Below, one piece after another: positions 21,140-30,006 of a stretch of DNA of 64,000 bases. Numbering within the stretch: position 1 is the first letter of the stretch; every line of letters starts with the position of its first letter. Below the pieces are notes generated by a model. The model was not told the DNA's origin and did no database searches. It saw nothing but the letters and a program-made list of their open reading frames with translations. The translations under genes and the position numbers were made by a program. This stretch comes from Massilia sp. UMI-21 (GTDB lineage: Bacteria > Pseudomonadota > Gammaproteobacteria > Burkholderiales > Burkholderiaceae_D): positions 3,782,001 through 3,846,000 of the forward strand of contig CP063848.1 in NCBI GenBank assembly GCA_015277795.1. The letters are read 5' to 3'.

Positions 21140-23434
21140 TCATGCCGGCGTCACGGCCGGCAGCTCCACCACGAAGCGCGTGCCCTGGCCGGGCGCGGTG
21201 GCAAAGCCGATCGTGCCGCCGTGCGCGTCGATGATGGCCTTGCAGATCGCCAGGCCCAGCCCGGCGCCGCCGCGCGCGCGCGAATCGACCCCGCCGGCCT
21301 GGGCGAAGCACTGGAACAGCCGCTGCTGGAATTCCGGCGCAATGCCGGGTCCCTCGTCGGCGACCGACAGGCGCACCCTGCCGGGCAACTGCGCCAGCCC
21401 CAGCGTGACGGTTTTTCCGCGTGGCGTGAACTCGATGGCGTTCGACAGCAGCCTGGCCAGCAGCTGTTCCATGCGGTCGCGGTCGATGCTGGCCGCGAGC
21501 TGCGCCGCGTCCGCCGCCCAATCGGTGCGCAGCACTACACCGGCCTGGCGCGCGTGTCCTTCCATCGCGGCGCGCGCGCGCTCGGCCACCGGCAGCAGGG
21601 GCTGGGGCGAGCGTGCGACATGCATGGCGCCGGCCTCGATCTTCCGGATGTCGAGCAGGTCGTTCACCATGCGCACCAGGCGTTCGCTGCTCTGGCCGGC
21701 GGTGGCGGCCAAGCGCGCCGCCTCCGGCGGCAGCTCGCCGGCCATGCCGTCCGCCAACATCGCCAGCGTGGCCTGGATCGCGGTCAGCGGCGTGCGCAGT
21801 TCGTGCGAGACGGTCGCGACGAATTCGTTCTTCATCTGCTCGACGCGCTTGCGTTCCGAGATATCGTGCAGGAAGACGCTGAAGAAGGCGTCTTCGCCGC
21901 GGCCGGCCAGGCCGGCGGTCATCTCGATGGTGAATTCGTGACCCTCGCGGTCCGCCACCACGCGCTCGATGCGCCCGTCGAGCATGTCCAGGCGACCGGT
22001 CTGGCGGAACGCATGCAAGGCCCGGCCCAGGCTGGCGCGGTAGCGTTCCGGCAACACCAGCTCGCCCAGGGGCCAGCCCACCGCCTCGTTGCGGCGCCAG
22101 CCGAACATGCGCTCCGCGGCGCCGTTCCAGTCGAGGACGATGCCGCGCCGGTCGACCGCGATGAAGGCATCCTGGGCCGCTTCCACGATCGCATTGATGC
22201 GCTGTTCGTTGGCCTGCACCGCCACCAGGGCCCGCTCCAGTTCGCGGGTACGTTGCTCGACCCGTTGTTCGAGCGTGGCGTTCAGGTCGCGCAGTTCGGC
22301 CTGCTTTCGCACCAGGTCGGTCACCAGCCGGTTCAGGGTGCCGGACAGCGCCTGCACCTCGAAGTAGTCTTTCTGGTTCGGCACCAGCTGGACGGCTTCG
22401 CCGCGTCCCAGCCGCTCGGCCGACTCGGCCAGCGCCCCGAGCGGGCGGGTGATGCGGCGCGCCACCAGCACGCCGGCCACCGAGAACAGCACCGCCAGCG
22501 CGGCGCCGCTCCACAAGGCCTGCTCGCGCAGGCGCCGCACCGGCGCGTAGGCATCCTCGACGTTCTGGCGCACCAGCACCGTCCAGCCCAGGCCCGGGTA
22601 CTGGCCGCGTCCAAGCGTGGCGCCGTAGCCGACCAGGTAGGACTGCCCGTCGGGCCACGCCTCGACCCGGTAGCCGCTGCGATGCTGCTGCGCCAGGCGC
22701 AGGCTCTCTGGCGCGATCGTCTTGCCCTGCAGGCCGGGCGGCCCGAGCAGGACCACGCCCTGGCGGCTGACGATCAGCGCCTGGACCCGGCCGCGCTCCT
22801 CCACCGGCGCGATGATCGAGCGCTCGACCTCGCGCGCCCATTGCCAGGACAGGTGCACGCCGAGCACGCCGGCGGTCGCGCCGGACAGGTCGGCATAGGG
22901 GAAGGCGACGTCGACGAAGCGGCGCGGCTCGCCGCTTTCGCGCGGCAGCAGCCTGGCCAGCTTGACCGCCTCGTGCACGTCGCCGACGTGCACGCCCCGC
23001 AGGGCCTGCGTGAACCACGGACGGCTTGACACGTCGACACCTTCGAGCAGGCCGCGCGCCTCGACGATCACCTTGCCGTCCAGGCCGGTCAAGCCGATCC
23101 AGTCGTAGTAACCGTAGCTCTCGCGCATGTCGCGCAAGACCTGGCGGCGCTCCGCCAGCGGCAGGCCGGCATCGCGCAGCGTGCGCCGGCGCACCATCAG
23201 GCTCACCTCGCGGTAACGCTCGGCCATGCCGCCGTCGAGCTTGTCCGCGGTCTGGCGCGCCATCTCTTCCAGGCCGTGGCCGATGCTGTCCTTGACCTGC
23301 TCGGTGGACGACTGCTCGACGACCCCGACCAACAGCAGGGTCAGGACCACGCTCAGCAAGGAAAACGCCCCCGCCAGCCAGGCCCCGAGGCCGCGCCGGC
23401 GGGCGCGGCCGGAAGAAAGGGGAAAAGTGTCCAT
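21140..23434 (-). CDS. Membrane sensor histidine kinase (dCache-HAMP-PAS-HisKA-HATPase)
   Basis: 764 residues. Transmembrane helices at about 17-39 and 307-326 bracket a large periplasmic double-Cache sensor (about 42-300; YGYYDWIGLTGLDGKVIVEA, SSRPWFTQAL). HAMP follows (about 326-378), then a coiled coil (378-410), a PAS domain (412-530; INAIVEAAQDAFIAVDRRG), HisKA with phospho-acceptor His544 (ATVSHELRTPLTA), and an HATPase domain with N box (LLSNAIEFTPRG), G1 (VADEGPGI) and G2 (GGAGLGLAI). No receiver domain is fused and no response regulator gene is adjacent, so the partner is unknown. The ligand is probably a small molecule such as an organic or amino acid, by analogy with dCache sensors. 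Confidence 0.95.
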   Translation of the reverse strand: MDTFPLSSGRARRRGLGAWLAGAFSLLSVVLTLLLVGVVEQSSTEQVKDSIGHGLEEMARQTADKLDGGMAERYREVSLMVRRRTLRDAGLPLAERRQVLRDMRESYGYYDWIGLTGLDGKVIVEARGLLEGVDVSSRPWFTQALRGVHVGDVHEAVKLARLLPRESGEPRRFVDVAFPYADLSGATAGVLGVHLSWQWAREVERSIIAPVEERGRVQALIVSRQGVVLLGPPGLQGKTIAPESLRLAQQHRSGYRVEAWPDGQSYLVGYGATLGRGQYPGLGWTVLVRQNVEDAYAPVRRLREQALWSGAALAVLFSVAGVLVARRITRPLGALAESAERLGRGEAVQLVPNQKDYFEVQALSGTLNRLVTDLVRKQAELRDLNATLEQRVEQRTRELERALVAVQANEQRINAIVEAAQDAFIAVDRRGIVLDWNGAAERMFGWRRNEAVGWPLGELVLPERYRASLGRALHAFRQTGRLDMLDGRIERVVADREGHEFTIEMTAGLAGRGEDAFFSVFLHDISERKRVEQMKNEFVATVSHELRTPLTAIQATLAMLADGMAGELPPEAARLAATAGQSSERLVRMVNDLLDIRKIEAGAMHVARSPQPLLPVAERARAAMEGHARQAGVVLRTDWAADAAQLAASIDRDRMEQLLARLLSNAIEFTPRGKTVTLGLAQLPGRVRLSVADEGPGIAPEFQQRLFQCFAQAGGVDSRARGGAGLGLAICKAIIDAHGGTIGFATAPGQGTRFVVELPAVTPA

Positions 23435-23566
23435 GCTCGAATCGTACCCGAAACAATTACACCAGGGTAACTTTTTTAGGCTTCGGGCTGGGCCGGCCGC
23501 ACGGCAGTGTGGGATTTCCGGTAAACTATCCGGCTACTGCAATATGCTTTAACCAAGAGAAACGCC

Positions 23567-24229
23567 ATGCCCACCACATCCGCTGCCGGCGAGCAGTTGC
23601 TCGACTACGTCACCTCGTGCGCCCTGCCGACCCCCTGGGCGCAATTCACCTTGCATGCCTTCGTCGAGCACGGCACCGGCAAGGAGCACCTGGCGATGGT
23701 GCTGGGCGACCTCGCGGACGGCGAACCGGTGCTGGCGCGCGTGCACTCCGAATGCCTGACCGGCGATGTGCTGTTCTCGCAGCGTTGCGACTGCGGCGCC
23801 CAGCTCGAAGGGGCGCTGCGGCGCATCGCCGAGGAAGGGCGCGGCATCCTGCTGTACCTGCGCCAGGAAGGACGCGGCATCGGCCTGGTCAACAAGATCC
23901 GCGCCTACCGCCTGCAGGAAGCCGGCGCCGACACGGTCGAAGCCAACCTGCAACTGGGCTTCCATGCCGACGCCCGCAATTACGAACTGTGCAAGCCGAT
24001 GCTGGAGCAGTTCGGCGTGGGCACGCTGCGCCTGATGACCAACAACCCGCGCAAGATCGACGCCATGACCCGCCTCGGGATCGCGGTGGCCGAACGCGTG
24101 CCGCTGCTGGTCAACCGCAATGCCTTCAACAACAGCTACCTGAACACCAAGCAGGCCAAGCTGGGCCACATGATGGGGTCGGCGGATTCCGCCGCCGCCG
24201 ACATGCTGGCGGAACCCGGCACCCGCTGA
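23567..24229 (+). CDS. ribA: GTP cyclohydrolase II (riboflavin biosynthesis)
   Basis: Converts GTP to 2,5-diamino-6-ribosylamino-4(3H)-pyrimidinone 5'-phosphate, formate and pyrophosphate, the first step to riboflavin. 220 residues, usual for the stand-alone enzyme. Zinc ligands Cys63, Cys74 and Cys76 lie in the segment [17 protein letters not shown]; the catalytic region [18 protein letters not shown] and the C-terminal [10 protein letters not shown] are intact. The ATG follows AAGAGAAACGCC. Single gene, divergent from the histidine kinase. Its stop codon is embedded in an 11-bp tandem array. Confidence 0.97.
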   Translation: MPTTSAAGEQLLDYVTSCALPTPWAQFTLHAFVEHGTGKEHLAMVLGDLADGEPVLARVHSECLTGDVLFSQRCDCGAQLEGALRRIAEEGRGILLYLRQEGRGIGLVNKIRAYRLQEAGADTVEANLQLGFHADARNYELCKPMLEQFGVGTLRLMTNNPRKIDAMTRLGIAVAERVPLLVNRNAFNNSYLNTKQAKLGHMMGSADSAAADMLAEPGTR

Positions 24230-24280
24230 GCATCGACTGAGCATCGACTGAGCATCCACTGAGCACCCGCTGAGCAGGCG
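24226..24280 (+). repeat. 11-bp tandem array, five copies, overlapping the ribA stop codon
   Basis: Units: CTGAGCATCGA twice, CTGAGCATCCA, CTGAGCACCCG, CTGAGCAGGCG. The TGA of the first unit is the ribA stop. As 11 is not a multiple of 3, the TGA in successive units falls in successive reading frames, so the array closes all three forward frames within three units. Confidence 0.92.
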
Positions 24281-24352
24281 CCGGGCAAACGCGCGCACGG
24301 ACACCCCGTCCGGTGGCAAGATAGTGATTCCCTCTTGCCATGATCGAATTGC

Positions 24353-25819
24353 ATGAAACGGACTGCCGCCGCCTTGCTGCTCTTCTGCCTGACGGCGGGC
24401 GCCGCCACGGCGCCGCCACCCGACCAGGCGGCCGCGACGGCGCGTGCCGGCGCCGTCCCGGCCGCGCCTGCGCAACTGGCGCCGCAGTTGTCACCTCAGT
24501 TGCCACCATCTGCGTCACCCGGCACGACGCCGCCCGCCCCCGCGCCGGGTGAAGTCGACGCCCAGGACGCCCTGCCGCCCCCCTCCTCGGCCGCGCAGGA
24601 CCTGTACGCGGCGGCGCGCGGCGACCTGTTGCAGATCCGCATGCTGCTCAAGAACGGCCGTACCCAGTCCACCGTCGGATCGGGCTTCCTGGTCGGCACC
24701 GGCAAGCTGGTCGTGACCAATTATCACGTGGTGTCGCAGATGGCGCTCGACCCCGACGTCTACACCGCCGAGTTCGTCGACACCGACGGCAACAGCGGCC
24801 CGGTAGAGCTGTTGGCGGTCGACGTGCTGCACGACCTGGCGGTGGTGCGCGTCGACCGCGAAGGCAGCGGCTTCTTCAAGGTGCCCGAGCGCCCGGTACG
24901 CCTGACCCAGGGCCAGCGCCTGTACTCGCTCGGCAATCCGCTCGACCTCGGCTTTGCGATTTCGGAAGGCGCCTACAACGGCGTGGTCACGCGCAGCTTC
25001 TACGACCAGCTCATGTTCGGCGGTCCGATCAATTCCGGCATGAGCGGCGGGCCCAGCGTCACCGGCAAGGGCACCGTGGCCGGCGTGAACGTGTCCAAGC
25101 GGCGCGACGGCGAATCGGTCAGCTTCCTGGTGCCGGTGAAGTATGTGCAGGAACTGCTGCGCAAGGTGGACAGCCAGCCGGCGCCGCCGAAGGATTTCAA
25201 CCCGCTGATCGCGGCCCAGCTGCTGGCGCACCAGCGCGCCATGGTCGACCGCCTGCTCGACGAGCCGCTGGCGATCAAGAGCATGGGCCCCTACCTGGTG
25301 CCGGTGCGCGAATCCGGCCAGCTGCGCTGCTGGGGGCGCTCCAACGTGAAGGCGGAAACCGCCTACACCCTGGATGCGATGAGTTGCGCGATGGAGACCG
25401 CCATCTACGTCTCGGCCTCGCAGCAGACCGGGCACGTGTCGATGTCGCACCGCTACATCCGTTCCGACAACCTGGCCCGGCTGCCCTTCGCGGCCCTGGC
25501 CAGCCGCCTGTTCGCGGCCGGCCAGCGGGGCGGCGCGAACGACCGGCGCCTGACCAAGCCGATGTGCACCGAGCGCTTCGTGCACACCCGCACCCTGCCG
25601 CTGCGCGCGGTGACCTGCGTGCGCGCCTACCGCAAGTTCGAAGGCCTGTACAACTTCACGCTGCTGACGGCCAGCACCAACGCCGCCGAATCGAGCCTGC
25701 AGAGCCGCCTGGACGTCTCCGGCGTATCGTACGACAACGGCATGCGCGTCACCCGCGCCTTCCTCGGCTCGTTCGGGCGCAGCGTGCGGCGCCCGCCGGC
25801 TGCGGGGAGTCCGCCATGA
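24353..25819 (+). CDS. Secreted trypsin-like serine protease (S1C-type)
   Basis: 488 residues. Signal peptide (MKRTAAALLLFCLTAGAATA) followed by a Pro/Ala-rich linker to about residue 85. The protease domain (about 90-260) has the full triad: His125 (VVTNYHVVS), Asp161 (LHDLAVVRV) and Ser231 (NSGMSGGPS), as in DegP/HtrA-like chymotrypsin folds, but no PDZ domain follows. The C-terminal 220 residues (about 265-488) form a separate unrecognised domain with Cys at several positions (LRCWGRS, MSCAMET, KPMCTERF, VTCVRAY) that could be disulfide-bonded. The gene overlaps the FHA gene by ATGA, so both are translated together. Periplasmic or surface quality control or signalling is inference. Confidence 0.88.
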   Translation: MKRTAAALLLFCLTAGAATAPPPDQAAATARAGAVPAAPAQLAPQLSPQLPPSASPGTTPPAPAPGEVDAQDALPPPSSAAQDLYAAARGDLLQIRMLLKNGRTQSTVGSGFLVGTGKLVVTNYHVVSQMALDPDVYTAEFVDTDGNSGPVELLAVDVLHDLAVVRVDREGSGFFKVPERPVRLTQGQRLYSLGNPLDLGFAISEGAYNGVVTRSFYDQLMFGGPINSGMSGGPSVTGKGTVAGVNVSKRRDGESVSFLVPVKYVQELLRKVDSQPAPPKDFNPLIAAQLLAHQRAMVDRLLDEPLAIKSMGPYLVPVRESGQLRCWGRSNVKAETAYTLDAMSCAMETAIYVSASQQTGHVSMSHRYIRSDNLARLPFAALASRLFAAGQRGGANDRRLTKPMCTERFVHTRTLPLRAVTCVRAYRKFEGLYNFTLLTASTNAAESSLQSRLDVSGVSYDNGMRVTRAFLGSFGRSVRRPPAAGSPP

Positions 25820-26784
25820 GCGGCCCCTGGACCGTCGAGATTCTGGCCCGCAACGGCGAGGTGCTGCACCGGCACCGGGCGGCCGGCCTGCCGATCCGGG
25901 TCGGACGCGCCTACGACAACGACTTCATCCTCGACGACGAATACGCGGCTGCGCACCACGCGCTGATCGAGGAAGGCCCCGACGGCGGGCTCCTGATGCG
26001 CGACCTCGGCACGCGCAACGGCATCAACCATCGGCGCAAGCGGGTACAGCAGATTGCGCTCAGCGGCGACACCGTGGTGCGCATGGGCCACACTTCGCTG
26101 CGGGTGCGCGCCGCCGACTTCCCGGTCCCGGCCGAACTGCGCGACCGCACCATGCACGGCTGGGAGGGGCTGCTGCCCGGCATCATCGGCGTGCTGCTGG
26201 CGGCGCTGGTGGCCCTGCTGGTGACCTGGCTGCTCGACGCCCAGCCGTTCGAGCTGCTGAACTACGTGCTGGCGCCGGCCGCGGGCATCGGTGCGGCGCT
26301 GCTGTGGAGCAGCCTGTGGGCCTTCCTGAACCGCCTGTTCGGGCGCTATGCACGCCTGGGCCGGCACCTGTTCATCTTCGGCTGCGGCCTGGCGGCCCTG
26401 GTGGGTTTTCGCCTGCTGGCGGCCGTCGTCGCCTACGCCTACTCGCTGGAGTGGCTCACCCGCTACGGCTCGCACGTGGCGGTGGCGACGGTGGCCGGCA
26501 TCATCTACTTCCACCTGGCCACCATCAAGCCGTCCTCGCGGCGGCGCCTGCGCGCCCTGTGCACGATGGCTGCCCTGCTGGCATCGAGCCTGGTGCTGAT
26601 CGTCAACCAGCAGCGCCACGGCCGCCTCGCGGACGAACTGTACATGGCGGTGCTGCTCCCGCCGGAACTGCGCGCCAGCCCCGACGCGACGGTGGCCGAC
26701 TACATGGCCGACGTCGAGCAGATGCGCGCGCAGCTGGACGCCGAGCGCGGCGCGGCGCCGGCGTCGGCGTCGGGCGCCAACTGA
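25816..26784 (+). CDS. FHA-domain membrane protein
   Basis: 322 residues. Residues about 1-105 form a forkhead-associated domain that binds phosphothreonine peptides: GLPIRVGRAYDNDFILDDEY, the following AAAHHALI and RDLGTRNGINHRRKRV carry the usual Gly-Arg and Asn positions, though the canonical Ser-x-x-His is Ala-Ala-His-His here, which may weaken phosphopeptide binding. About five hydrophobic helices follow (about 118-275), then a cytoplasmic C-terminal tail. Start overlaps the stop of the secreted protease. The pair suggests a membrane protein sensing a cytoplasmic phospho-signal tied to an exported protease. No Ser/Thr kinase gene is in the window. Confidence 0.87.
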   Translation: MSGPWTVEILARNGEVLHRHRAAGLPIRVGRAYDNDFILDDEYAAAHHALIEEGPDGGLLMRDLGTRNGINHRRKRVQQIALSGDTVVRMGHTSLRVRAADFPVPAELRDRTMHGWEGLLPGIIGVLLAALVALLVTWLLDAQPFELLNYVLAPAAGIGAALLWSSLWAFLNRLFGRYARLGRHLFIFGCGLAALVGFRLLAAVVAYAYSLEWLTRYGSHVAVATVAGIIYFHLATIKPSSRRRLRALCTMAALLASSLVLIVNQQRHGRLADELYMAVLLPPELRASPDATVADYMADVEQMRAQLDAERGAAPASASGAN

Positions 26785-26854
26785 GGCCATCCATGGTGCT
26801 TTGACAAGCGCCGCCGGATGCAGGATGATCGGGCATCCCAACCGCCGGTGCCGC

Positions 26855-27925
26855 ATGAACCCGTCCCGCAGCAAGACCGCCTTCGCCATCGCCTGGCTCC
26901 TGTTCTGGATCCTGATGGTGCTGGTCGCGCTGGAGGACTACCGGCGCGACGGCGGCACCGCCTACTGGCAGCCGGTGCTGTGGGAGAGCTCGTCGGCGCT
27001 GGTCGCCAGTGGGCTGCTGTTCCTGCAACGCCGCCTTCATGCGCGCCACGATCACCTGGTCGCCACGCCCCGGCGCTGGTTCGCGCTGCAGGCGCGCATG
27101 CTGCCCGTGTACTGGATCGTGTTCGTGCCGCTGGTATTCGGCATCCGCCACGCCGTGTACGCGCTGGCCGGCGCCAGCTACGAGCACGAAGCCTGGCCCG
27201 AGGTCTTCGTCTACGAGTCGCTGAAGATCACGGTGTTCGCCGGCCTGTTTACCGTCATCGGTTTCGGCCTGCTGTCCTACCGCGAGCTGCTTGGCGCCCG
27301 CATGCGGGCCGAGCAGGCCCACGCGCTGCTGCGCGAAGCCCAGCTGCAGTCGCTGGCGCGGCAGATGCAGCCGCACTTCCTGTTCAATGCGCTCAACACC
27401 ATTTCTTCGCTGATGCATACCGACGTGGCGCGTGCCGACGCCACCCTGGTGCAACTGGCCGACCTGCTGCGCGCGGCGCTGGCCCTGGGCGAGCAGCCCC
27501 AGGCCACGCTCGCCCAGGAGCTGCGCCTGGCGCGCGCCTATGCGGGCGTCATGGCGCAGCGCTTCGACGGCCGCGCCCAGCTCGCATGGCGCATCGACGA
27601 GGACCTGCTGGGCGTGCAGTTGCCCGCGATGAGCGTGCAGCCCCTGCTGGAAAACGTGTTCAAGCACACCGTCGAACGCCAGCGCGGACCGACCCGCATC
27701 ACGGTCAGCGCGGCGCGCGAAGGCGCCGACCTGGTGCTGGGCATCGAGGACGACCGCGGCGCACTCGGCCCGGATCCGGCGGGCGCCGGTTCCAGTTCCG
27801 GCCTCGGCCTGGCCAACCTGCGCGCACGCCTGGCCGCGCTGCATGGAAGCGATGCCAGCCTGTCGCTGGTTCAACTGGCCCCTGCCGGGGTGCGCGCACA
27901 GTTGAGGATTCCGTGCGCATCCTGA
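26855..27925 (+). CDS. LytS/AlgZ-type membrane histidine kinase
   Basis: 356 residues. Four hydrophobic segments in the first 150 residues, then a His_kinase domain with the family signature QMQPHFLFNALNTISSLMH carrying the phospho-acceptor His, and an HATPase domain (LLENVFKHTVERQ as N box; SSGLGLANLRARLAALHG as G box). This architecture belongs to the LytS/YehU/AlgZ group that pairs with LytTR regulators. I placed the start at 26855 (MNPSRSK); an ATG at 26825 in the same frame is possible and neither has a strong ribosome-binding site. It overlaps the regulator gene by 13 nt. Confidence 0.92.
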   Translation: MNPSRSKTAFAIAWLLFWILMVLVALEDYRRDGGTAYWQPVLWESSSALVASGLLFLQRRLHARHDHLVATPRRWFALQARMLPVYWIVFVPLVFGIRHAVYALAGASYEHEAWPEVFVYESLKITVFAGLFTVIGFGLLSYRELLGARMRAEQAHALLREAQLQSLARQMQPHFLFNALNTISSLMHTDVARADATLVQLADLLRAALALGEQPQATLAQELRLARAYAGVMAQRFDGRAQLAWRIDEDLLGVQLPAMSVQPLLENVFKHTVERQRGPTRITVSAAREGADLVLGIEDDRGALGPDPAGAGSSSGLGLANLRARLAALHGSDASLSLVQLAPAGVRAQLRIPCAS

Positions 27926-28626
27926 TCGTCGACGACGAACTTCCTGCGCGTGAACGCTTGCGCCGCATGCTCGCGCTGGAACCCGGCATCGAGGCCGTCG
28001 AAGAAGCCGCCGACGGCCACCAGGCCCTGCGCTGCCTGCAGCAGTTCCAGCCGCACGCACTGCTGCTCGACATCGAGATGCCCGAGCTCTCGGGCATCGA
28101 CCTGGCCGCATCGCTGCCGCAGCCGGCGCCGCTGGTGGTATTCGTGACCGCCTACGACGCCTACGCCTTGCGCGCTTTCGATGCCAACGCCATCGATTAC
28201 CTGCTCAAGCCCTTCGACCAGGCCCGCCTGCGGCGGGCGCTGGAACGCCTGCGCGAACGCCTCGCGGCCCAGCCGGCGGCGCCAATGCGCGGGCTGCCGC
28301 CGCGCCGCCTGCTCGTCACCGAGCGCGGCGCCACGCGGGTGGTGCAGGTGGCCGACATCGAGTGGCTCGAGACCGCCGACAACTACGTGGTGCTGCACAT
28401 GGCGCAAGGAGCGCCGCTGCTGCGCCAGACCCTGTCCGGCCTGCTGGAGCAGCTCGGGCCGGGTTTCGTTCGCTGCCACCGGCGCGCCGCGGTGCGGCCC
28501 GCAGCCATCGAACGCATCGTCCCGCTCGACAAGGGCGACTGCGAGCTGCTGCTGCGCAGCGGCGCACGCGTGCCCTGCAGCCGCCAGTACCGCGCCGCGC
28601 TCATGGCCACGCTCGATCCCGCCTAG
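27913..28626 (+). CDS. LytTR response regulator (AlgR/YehT-like)
   Basis: 237 residues. A receiver domain (1-115) has the acidic pocket Asp8/Asp9, phospho-acceptor Asp53 (LLLDIEMPELSG), Thr79 (FVTAYDAYA) and Lys99 (YLLKPFD). A LytTR DNA-binding domain follows (about 132-237; IEWLETADNYVVLHM, RCHRRAAVRPAAIERI). GTG start preceded by GAGG inside the end of the kinase gene. Translational overlap with the kinase indicates a cognate pair. Targets are unknown; LytTR regulators bind direct repeats upstream of envelope, virulence or carbon-uptake genes. Confidence 0.95.
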   Translation: MRILIVDDELPARERLRRMLALEPGIEAVEEAADGHQALRCLQQFQPHALLLDIEMPELSGIDLAASLPQPAPLVVFVTAYDAYALRAFDANAIDYLLKPFDQARLRRALERLRERLAAQPAAPMRGLPPRRLLVTERGATRVVQVADIEWLETADNYVVLHMAQGAPLLRQTLSGLLEQLGPGFVRCHRRAAVRPAAIERIVPLDKGDCELLLRSGARVPCSRQYRAALMATLDPA

Positions 28627-28734
28627 CGCAGGCGTTCCGGTCCGCCCCGGCGTGGACCCGCTTCGCCACAAAACGCTCGTGCCATGCGGCCCTGCGCGCC
28701 ATGCTGGCGCCATCGTCGTCAACGAAAGTGCGCC

Positions 28735-29970
28735 ATGACCCGTGATCTCCCCTCCCCCAATGCACGCCTGTACTTCCTCGACTGGGTGCGCATCATTGTC
28801 TTCTTTATCTTGATCCTTTACCACGTCGGCATGTATTACGTCACCTGGGACTGGCACGTGAAGAGTCCGTTCGCCGGCACCGGTCCCGAAGCCTTCATGA
28901 TGCTTTCCTCGCCATGGCGCCTCGGCCTGCTGTTCTTCGTCGCCGGCGCCGGCGCGAGCCTCATGCTGCGCAAGACCGGCGCGGCCACGTTCCTGCGCCG
29001 GCGCAGTACGCGCCTGCTGCTGCCGCTGGTATTCGGGATGCTGGTGATCGTGCCGCCGCAGCCCTATTTCGAAGTGGTCGAGAAGCTCGCCTATGCCGAT
29101 GGCTACGGCGCCTTCATGCAGCGCTACCTGCAGGCCTATCACGGTTTCTGCCGGGAAGATTGCCTCGACCTGCCGACCTGGAACCACCTGTGGTTCGTCG
29201 CCTACCTGTGGATCTACACGATGCTGCTGGGCGGCCTGGTCGCCGCGCTGGGCGCGCGCTTCGACCGGATCGCGGCGCAGCTGGGCGCATTGCTGCAAGG
29301 CTGGCGGATCATCGTCCTGCCGGCGGCCGTGCTGGCGGCTGCGCGCCTCGCGCTGGTGGACCACTTCCCGACCAATCACAGCGTGGTCGGCGACTGGTAC
29401 AACCATGCGATGTCCTTCCTTCCCTTGCTGCTGGGCGCCCTGGTGGCGCGCGTCCCGGGCTTCTGGGCGCGGCTGCCGCCGCTGCGCTGGCACGCGCTCG
29501 GCATTGCCGCCACCGGCTGGACGCTGCTCGTCATGTGGGATGCGGTGACCTACGAGGTGATTCCGCGCCCGGTGGTGGCGGTGCTGCGGCCTTTCATGCT
29601 CGCCATGTACGCGCTGCTGGCCTGGAGCGCCATGGTGGCCGCCTGCGGTTTCGCTGCGCGCCACCTGAACCGCGACGGGCCGGCCAGGCGCTACCTGAAC
29701 GAGGCCGTCTTCCCGGTGTACATCCTGCACCAGACCCTGATCGTCACGATGGCGCACGCGATGCAGCCGCTGCGCATCGCGCCGGGTCTGGAGGCGGTGC
29801 TGCTGGTCGTGCTGACGGTGACCCTGAGCTTCGGATTGTTCGACATGGTGCGGCGCGTCCGCCGGCTGCGGCCGCTGTTCGGGCTTGGCCCGCTGCGTCG
29901 CGCGCAGGTGCCGGGCGATTTGCCGGCGGCCGCGCCGGACCGGCACCCCGGCGCCATCGCGCAGGTCTGA
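28735..29970 (+). CDS. Acyltransferase-3 family membrane protein
   Basis: 411 residues with about 10 predicted helices. N-terminal RLYFLDWVRIIVFFILILYHVG matches the opening of the acyltransferase-3 family, with the conserved His in helix 1, and PTWNHLWFVAYLWIY and YILHQTLIVTMAH are the later family blocks. These enzymes move O-acyl groups, usually acetyl, onto sugars or glycan polymers at the inner membrane. It follows the two-component pair by 108 bp and might be one of its targets, an inference only. No other glycan gene is adjacent. Ends 36 bp from the convergent phasin. Confidence 0.9.
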   Translation: MTRDLPSPNARLYFLDWVRIIVFFILILYHVGMYYVTWDWHVKSPFAGTGPEAFMMLSSPWRLGLLFFVAGAGASLMLRKTGAATFLRRRSTRLLLPLVFGMLVIVPPQPYFEVVEKLAYADGYGAFMQRYLQAYHGFCREDCLDLPTWNHLWFVAYLWIYTMLLGGLVAALGARFDRIAAQLGALLQGWRIIVLPAAVLAAARLALVDHFPTNHSVVGDWYNHAMSFLPLLLGALVARVPGFWARLPPLRWHALGIAATGWTLLVMWDAVTYEVIPRPVVAVLRPFMLAMYALLAWSAMVAACGFAARHLNRDGPARRYLNEAVFPVYILHQTLIVTMAHAMQPLRIAPGLEAVLLVVLTVTLSFGLFDMVRRVRRLRPLFGLGPLRRAQVPGDLPAAAPDRHPGAIAQV

Positions 29971-30006
29971 GCGGCAGGCAATGGTTCGACAGTGCGCTCA
30001 GTGCGT

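Noticed and set aside
24226..24280. CRISPR-like direct repeats
   Set aside because: Units are contiguous 11-mers without spacers, and no cas gene is present.
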